Shown here in pieces: positions 59,608-64,000 of a stretch of DNA of 64,000 nucleotides. A model generated the notes under the pieces. It worked only from the letters and a program-made list of their open reading frames with translations, was not told where the DNA came from and made no database searches. This DNA comes from Rhodococcus koreensis (GTDB lineage: Bacteria > Actinomycetota > Actinomycetes > Mycobacteriales > Mycobacteriaceae): NCBI RefSeq assembly GCF_900105905.1, contig NZ_FNSV01000005.1, forward strand, positions 7,963,501 to 8,027,500, in the 5' to 3' direction. Position numbers and translations under genes: made by a program. Each line of letters begins with the position of its first letter. Positions within the stretch are counted from its first letter, which is position 1.

Positions 59608-59702
59608 CCGGCGCCGGAATACTTGCTGTCGCCCTCGTCGCGATCGCGGCGGCGCTCGTCGTGTATCTGCTGGTGGCGCTCATCGACCCGGAGCGGTTCT
59701 GA
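59604..59702 (+). CDS. kdpF: Potassium-transporting ATPase subunit F
   Basis: A 32-residue single-helix peptide that starts MTGAGILAVALVAIAAALVV and ends with the KdpF signature ALIDPERF. KdpF stabilises the KdpABC complex. The start overlaps the preceding small ORF (ATGA) and the stop overlaps the kdpA start (TGATG). Confidence 0.88.
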   Translation: MTGAGILAVALVAIAAALVVYLLVALIDPERF

Positions 59703-61417
59703 TGACGCCCGCCCTCGCGGCCGGCCTGCAGATCGCGTTCGTGATCGCGGTCCTCGCGGTGCTGTACGTGCCGGTGGGCGACTACATGGCCCGCGTCTAC
59801 GAATCGCGCCGCCACCTGCGGGTCGAATCCGTGCTGTACCGCCTGTGCCGCATCAACCCCCACACGGAGCAGACCTGGTACGGCTACGCAGGCAGCGTGC
59901 TGGGCTTCTCGATGGCCGGCGTGCTCTTCCTGTATGTTCTGCAACGCATTCAGGGTGTGCTGCCGCTGTCCGGCGACCTGACCGGGGTCAGCCCCGCGGT
60001 CGCGTTCAACACGGCCGTGTCGTTCGTGACCAACACCAACTGGCAGTCCTACGCCCCCGAGACCACGATGAGCAACCTGACCCAGCCGGTCGGACTCGCC
60101 GTGCAGAACTTCGTGTCCGCGGCGGTCGGCATGGCCGTCGCGGTCGCGCTGATCCGCGGGTTCGTCCGCGTGGCCCGCGGCGGTGAGATCGGAAACTTCT
60201 GGGTGGACCTCACCCGCGGCAGTCTGCGGATTCTGCTGCCGTTCTCCTTCGTCATCGCGTTGATTCTGTTGAGCCAGGGCGTGATCCAGTCATTCCACAC
60301 GGGATTCGAATCCACCGGCCTGGACGGCAATGCCGTCACCAACGCCCTGGCGCCCGTCGCCTCGCAGGAGGCGATCAAGGAACTCGGCACCAACGGCGGC
60401 GGCATCCTCGCCGCGAACTCGGCACACCCGTTCGAAAACCCCACCCCGGTCAGCAACATCGTCGAGATCCTCGCGATCCTGCTGATCCCGGTGTCCCTCA
60501 CCCGCACGTTCGGCACCATGGTCGGCGATCCTCACGACCGAGCGAGCGCGGTGTCCGGGCACCGCCAGGGCCTGACCCTGCTCGCTGTGATGGGCATCCT
60601 GTGGGGTTCACTGCTCGCCGTCACCCTGGCCGCCGAATCGGGACGACGCGGCGTCGCGGCCTCCGCGGCAGGCGCGATGATGGAAGGCAAGGAAGTCCGC
60701 TTCGGCATTCCGGGCACCGCACTGTTCGCCGTGAGTACCACGGGAACGTCCACGGGCGCGGTGAATTCCGCCCACGACAGCCTGTCGCCGCTCGGTGGCG
60801 GAGCCGTGTTGCTGAACATGCTGCTCGGGGAGATCGCGCCCGGCGGTGTGGGCACCGGGCTCTACGGCATTCTCGTCCTCGCCCTCATCGCCGTCTTCGT
60901 CGGTGGACTCCTCGTCGGCCGCACACCCGAGTACCTGGGCAAGAAACTGCGGCAACGGGAGATCACCCTCGCCGCGCTGTCGGTGCTGGTGATGCCCGCG
61001 CTGGTCCTGATCGGAACGGGCATCACCGTGATCCTGTCCTCGACCACCGGTTACCAGGGCAACAGCGGCGACCCCGGCAGTCCCGGATCGATCCACGGAT
61101 TCTCGGAGGTGCTGTACGCGTTCGCGTCGGCGTCGAACAACAACGGCAGCGCGTTCGGCGGGCTGACGGTCACGAGCGACTGGTTCCAGACCGCGCTCGG
61201 CGTGTGCATGCTGTTCGGCCGGTTCCTGCCGATCATCTTCGTCCTCGCGCTCGCCGGATCCCTGGCGTCGCAGAAGAAGACGGCCCCGGGCGCCGGAACC
61301 CTGCCGACGGCGGGTCCGATGTTCACCGGGCTGCTCACCGGCACCGTCGTGCTCGTGGCGGCGTTGACATTCTTCCCGGCCCTCGCGCTGGGACCGATCG
61401 CGGAGGCCCTGCAGTGA
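59702..61417 (+). CDS. kdpA: Potassium-transporting ATPase subunit A
   Basis: A 571-residue channel-like subunit that selects and takes up K+. It has the four pseudo-repeats of the SKT superfamily, with filter regions FVTNTNWQSY, NGGGILAANSAHPFENPTP, TGTSTGAVNSAHDSLSPLGG and ASASNNNGSAFGGLTV. The start of the protein (MTPALAAGLQIAFVIAVLAVLYVPVGDYMARV) is typical. It overlaps kdpB by 4 bp (GTGA). Confidence 0.96.
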   Translation: MTPALAAGLQIAFVIAVLAVLYVPVGDYMARVYESRRHLRVESVLYRLCRINPHTEQTWYGYAGSVLGFSMAGVLFLYVLQRIQGVLPLSGDLTGVSPAVAFNTAVSFVTNTNWQSYAPETTMSNLTQPVGLAVQNFVSAAVGMAVAVALIRGFVRVARGGEIGNFWVDLTRGSLRILLPFSFVIALILLSQGVIQSFHTGFESTGLDGNAVTNALAPVASQEAIKELGTNGGGILAANSAHPFENPTPVSNIVEILAILLIPVSLTRTFGTMVGDPHDRASAVSGHRQGLTLLAVMGILWGSLLAVTLAAESGRRGVAASAAGAMMEGKEVRFGIPGTALFAVSTTGTSTGAVNSAHDSLSPLGGGAVLLNMLLGEIAPGGVGTGLYGILVLALIAVFVGGLLVGRTPEYLGKKLRQREITLAALSVLVMPALVLIGTGITVILSSTTGYQGNSGDPGSPGSIHGFSEVLYAFASASNNNGSAFGGLTVTSDWFQTALGVCMLFGRFLPIIFVLALAGSLASQKKTAPGAGTLPTAGPMFTGLLTGTVVLVAALTFFPALALGPIAEALQ

Positions 61418-63516
61418 GTGTGAACGTGACCAGTCGTCCGGCGACCGAGCCGACGACGCCGCCCGAGGGCGGCCACGCCCCGGCGCCCGTCAAGGCCGGG
61501 ATCTTCAGTCCCGCCCAGCTGGTGACGGCGTTGCCGGGCGCGCTGCGCAAACTCGACCCCCGGCACCTCGCCCGTAACCCGGTGATGTTCGTGGTGTTCG
61601 TCGGTTCCGTCGTCACCACCGTCATGGCCATCGCCGACCCGTCGGTGTTCTCCTGGGCGGTCACCGCGTGGCTGTGGTTCACCGTGCTGTTCGCGAACCT
61701 CGCCGAGTCGGTCGCGGAGGGGCGGGGCAAGGCGCAGGCGGCGAGCCTGCGGAAGGTGAAGCAGGACACGGTCGCCCACAGGATCACGGCGAGCGGCGCT
61801 CTGGAATCGGTGCCGGGCACCGACCTCGTCGTCGGCGACCGCGTGGTCGTCGTCGACGGTGAGGTGATCCCGGGCGACGGCGACGTCGTCGAGGGCATCG
61901 CCACCGTGGACGAATCGGCGATCACCGGCGAGTCCGCGCCCGTCGTCCGCGAATCCGGCGGTGACCGGTGCGCCGTCACCGGCGGCACGACCGTGCTGTC
62001 CGACCGGATCGTCGTCCGCGTCACCGCGGCCCCCGGGCAGTCGTTCGTGGACCGGATGATCGCCCTCGTGGAGGGGGCGGCGCGGCAGAAGACGCCGAAT
62101 GAGATCGCGCTGAACATCCTGCTGGCGTCGCTGACGATCGTCTTCCTGCTGACCGTCGTCGCGATCGGCCCGATGGGTCTGTACGCGGGGCAGGAACAGG
62201 ACCCGATCAAACTGATCGCGCTGCTGGTGTGTCTGATCCCCACCACGATCGGCGCCCTGCTGTCGGCCATCGGGATCGCCGGGATGGACCGGCTGGTGCA
62301 GCGGAACGTCCTGGCGATGTCGGGGCGGGCGGTGGAGGCCGCCGGCGATATCGACACCCTGCTGATGGACAAGACCGGCACCATCACGTTCGGCAACCGG
62401 CAGGCCACCGCCCTGCATCCCGCACCGGGAGTGTCCGCGAGCGAGCTGGCAACGGCGGCACGGCTGTCCAGCCTCGCGGACGGCACTCCCGAGGGGCGCA
62501 GCATCGTGGACCTGTGCGCCCGGGACTTCGGGTTGGACCCCGCGCCGTCCGAGGCCGAGAGGGCAGCGGAGTTCGTGCCGTTCACCGCGCAGACCCGGAT
62601 GAGCGGGCTCGACATCGACGGCACCCGCATCCGCAAGGGCGCCGGCGACGCGGTGCTGAACTGGGTGCATTCGCTCGGCGGACACACCTCGCCCGCGGTC
62701 ACCGGCGCGGTGAACGAGATCGCGCAGGCCGGCGGAACACCCCTCGTGGTGGCCTCGATCCACGCGGATGCGCCGACGGTGCTGGGTGTGATCGCGCTGT
62801 CGGACGTGGTGAAGCCGGGCATCGCCGAGCGGTTCGCGGAACTGCGGGCGATGGGAATCCGCACGGTGATGATCACCGGCGATAATCCGCTCACCGCCAA
62901 GGCCATCGCGGCCGAGGCCGGTGTCGACGACTTCATGGCGGAGGCGACACCCGAGGACAAACTCGCGCTGATCCGCAAGGAACAGGAGGGCGGCCGGCTG
63001 GTCGCGATGACCGGTGACGGCACCAACGACGCCCCGGCCCTGGCCCAGGCGGACGTCGGGGTCGCGATGAACACCGGCACGTCCGCGGCGAAGGAAGCCG
63101 GGAACATGGTGGATCTCGATTCCGATCCCACCAAGCTCATCGAGGTGGTGGAGATCGGCAAGCAGCTGCTCATCACCCGAGGTGCGCTGACCACGTTCTC
63201 CCTCGCCAACGACCTGGCCAAGTACTTCGCCATCCTCCCCGCGCTGTTCAGCGTCATCTATCCGCAGCTGGACACGCTGAACATCATGCGTCTGGCCACC
63301 CCGGAATCGGCCATCCTCTCGGCGGTGATCTTCAACGCCGTCGTGATCGTGGCGCTGATCCCGTTGTCGCTGAAAGGTGTTCGCTATCGGCCGTCGTCGG
63401 CGTCGAAACTGCTGGGCCGCAACCTGCTGATCTACGGCCTCGGCGGCGTGATCACACCGTTCGCCGGTATCTGGCTCATCGACCTCGTCGTCCGTCTCAT
63501 TCCCGGAATTGGGTGA
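61414..63516 (+). CDS. kdpB: Potassium-transporting P-type ATPase subunit B
   Basis: A 700-residue P-type ATPase energising KdpA. It has the phosphorylated Asp319 in LLMDKTGTITFGN, the TGES motif (DESAITGESAPVVRESGGDRCAVTGGT), the nucleotide-binding KGAGDAVLNWV region and the hinge MTGDGTNDAPALAQADVGVAMNTGT. The extended Pro/Thr-rich N-terminus (residues 1-45) is normal for actinobacteria. The GTG start lies inside the kdpA stop. The operon is normally induced at low external K+ by KdpDE, which would lie beyond the window. Confidence 0.96.
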   Translation: MSVNVTSRPATEPTTPPEGGHAPAPVKAGIFSPAQLVTALPGALRKLDPRHLARNPVMFVVFVGSVVTTVMAIADPSVFSWAVTAWLWFTVLFANLAESVAEGRGKAQAASLRKVKQDTVAHRITASGALESVPGTDLVVGDRVVVVDGEVIPGDGDVVEGIATVDESAITGESAPVVRESGGDRCAVTGGTTVLSDRIVVRVTAAPGQSFVDRMIALVEGAARQKTPNEIALNILLASLTIVFLLTVVAIGPMGLYAGQEQDPIKLIALLVCLIPTTIGALLSAIGIAGMDRLVQRNVLAMSGRAVEAAGDIDTLLMDKTGTITFGNRQATALHPAPGVSASELATAARLSSLADGTPEGRSIVDLCARDFGLDPAPSEAERAAEFVPFTAQTRMSGLDIDGTRIRKGAGDAVLNWVHSLGGHTSPAVTGAVNEIAQAGGTPLVVASIHADAPTVLGVIALSDVVKPGIAERFAELRAMGIRTVMITGDNPLTAKAIAAEAGVDDFMAEATPEDKLALIRKEQEGGRLVAMTGDGTNDAPALAQADVGVAMNTGTSAAKEAGNMVDLDSDPTKLIEVVEIGKQLLITRGALTTFSLANDLAKYFAILPALFSVIYPQLDTLNIMRLATPESAILSAVIFNAVVIVALIPLSLKGVRYRPSSASKLLGRNLLIYGLGGVITPFAGIWLIDLVVRLIPGIG

Positions 63517-63522
63517 CTTCGC

Positions 63523-64000
63523 ATGCGTTTTCTCATCGGACTGCTCCGGCAGACCTGGGCCGGACTCCTCGTCCTGCTCGCACTCACCGCCGTTCTCGGC
63601 GTGCTCTACCCCGCCGCGGTGTGGGGGGTGAGCCGGATCGGCGCCGGCGCGGCGGAGGGTTCGCCGGTCCGCGACACCACCGGGTGCGTCGTCGGGAGCC
63701 GGTGGGTCGGTGTCGACCCGCAGGTGCCGGCAGGGGACCCGGACCCGTTCTTCCACAACCGGGTCACCGGGTCGGTCGCCGCACAGGATCCGTTCGCACC
63801 GGGCGACCCCGCCACCGCCTTGCCCACCAACCAGGGACCGAGCAGCGAGATCCTGGCGGCGTTCGTCACCCAGCGCCGGAACGCGATCGCCGCCCGCGAG
63901 GGGGTGCAACCCGAGTCCGTGCCGGCGGACGCGGTCACCGGATCGGGTTCCGGCATCGATCCGCACATCAGCCCCGCGTACGCCGCGTTGCAGGTGCCGA
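63523..64000 (+). CDS. kdpC: Potassium-transporting ATPase subunit C, 3' end beyond the window
   Basis: ATG 63523, 6 bp after kdpB, opens a frame still running at the window edge (159 codons seen of about 200). It starts MRFLIGLLRQTWAGLLVLLA, the single membrane helix of KdpC, then VLGVLYPAAVWGVSRIG. The conserved periplasmic motifs FFHNRVTGS(V), ALPTNQGPSSEIL and GSGIDPHISPAYAALQVP follow. KdpC stabilises the complex and affects K+ affinity. Confidence 0.94.
   Translation, partial: MRFLIGLLRQTWAGLLVLLALTAVLGVLYPAAVWGVSRIGAGAAEGSPVRDTTGCVVGSRWVGVDPQVPAGDPDPFFHNRVTGSVAAQDPFAPGDPATALPTNQGPSSEILAAFVTQRRNAIAAREGVQPESVPADAVTGSGSGIDPHISPAYAALQVP

Noticed and set aside
61051..63966. A 971-codon open frame on the minus strand opposite kdpB/kdpC
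   Set aside because: It is the antisense shadow of well-recognised kdp genes; long spurious frames are expected at this GC content, and its translation is His/Arg/Asp-rich without any family motif.

Overview
The window is high-GC actinobacterial chromosome, most likely from a Rhodococcus (or close mycolic-acid-containing relative). The evidence is dense GTG starts, 1-4 bp ATGA/GTGA overlaps, and a gene order I recognise from memory as that of the Mycobacterium tuberculosis Rv2364c-Rv2417c block: degV-comEA-comEC-holA-rpsT, ATP-grasp/alpha-E/transglutaminase, PemK-like-lepA-GH15 trehalase, sulfate ABC transporter, hemW-hrcA-dnaJ2-rsmE-phoH-ybeY-corC-era. It carries about 65 genes, no rRNA or tRNA, no CRISPR and no insertion sequence that I can see.

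Layout. 1-9.2 kb: DegV tail, ComEA/ComEC, a GAF-ANTAR regulator, a type B carboxylesterase, a YbdK-type carboxylate-amine ligase, holA and rpsT. 9.3-15.2 kb: the circularly permuted ATP-grasp / alpha-E / transglutaminase trio, an aquaporin, a secreted SGNH hydrolase and a PemK-like protein. 15.3-20.8 kb: lepA, a nitronate monooxygenase, the 3' remnant of a siderophore-binding protein gene, and GH15 trehalase. 20.8-44.5 kb is a sulfur island broken by other genes. It holds a sulfate importer (subI-cysT-cysW-cysA, with cysA frameshifted) and a sulfatase. It also holds two separate sulfate-activation operons: stf0-cysD-cysNC, which feeds sulfotransfer to trehalose, and sir-cysH-cysD-cysN-sirB, which feeds assimilation to sulfide. 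Both the importer and the assimilation operon are preceded by tiny ORFs ending in or rich in cysteine codons, which look like cysteine-responsive attenuators.

Inside this island (33.0-39.0 kb) sits what I consider the most interesting system. It is an ECF sigma factor of the SigL type with its redox zinc anti-sigma factor, followed by a compact four-gene cluster: ThDP enzyme, SRPBCC protein, KAS III-like enzyme and PLP aminotransferase. The sigma operon and the four-gene cluster are each preceded by the same bipartite promoter, TGAACC-N16-CGTGTGTA, so the sigma factor very probably switches on the cluster directly. The combination looks like a small undescribed biosynthetic pathway. The KAS III-like enzyme has Asn where the catalytic His is expected.

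44.7-55.1 kb: hemW, hrcA, dnaJ2, rsmE, an alpha/beta hydrolase, a fused pair of gene remnants (MFS and TetR), phoH, ybeY, corC, a cytidine deaminase-like gene and era. 55.1-59.4 kb: a TetR-amidase operon with a perfect 22-bp palindromic operator, a MocR-type regulator and a divergent PNPOx-like gene. 59.5-64 kb: kdpFABC preceded by an extra small membrane ORF and a strong hairpin, with kdpC running off the end.

Limits: everything is by eye. Names rest on recognised motifs and remembered family sequences. Starts are chosen from visible ribosome binding sites and overlaps, and promoters are pattern matches only.
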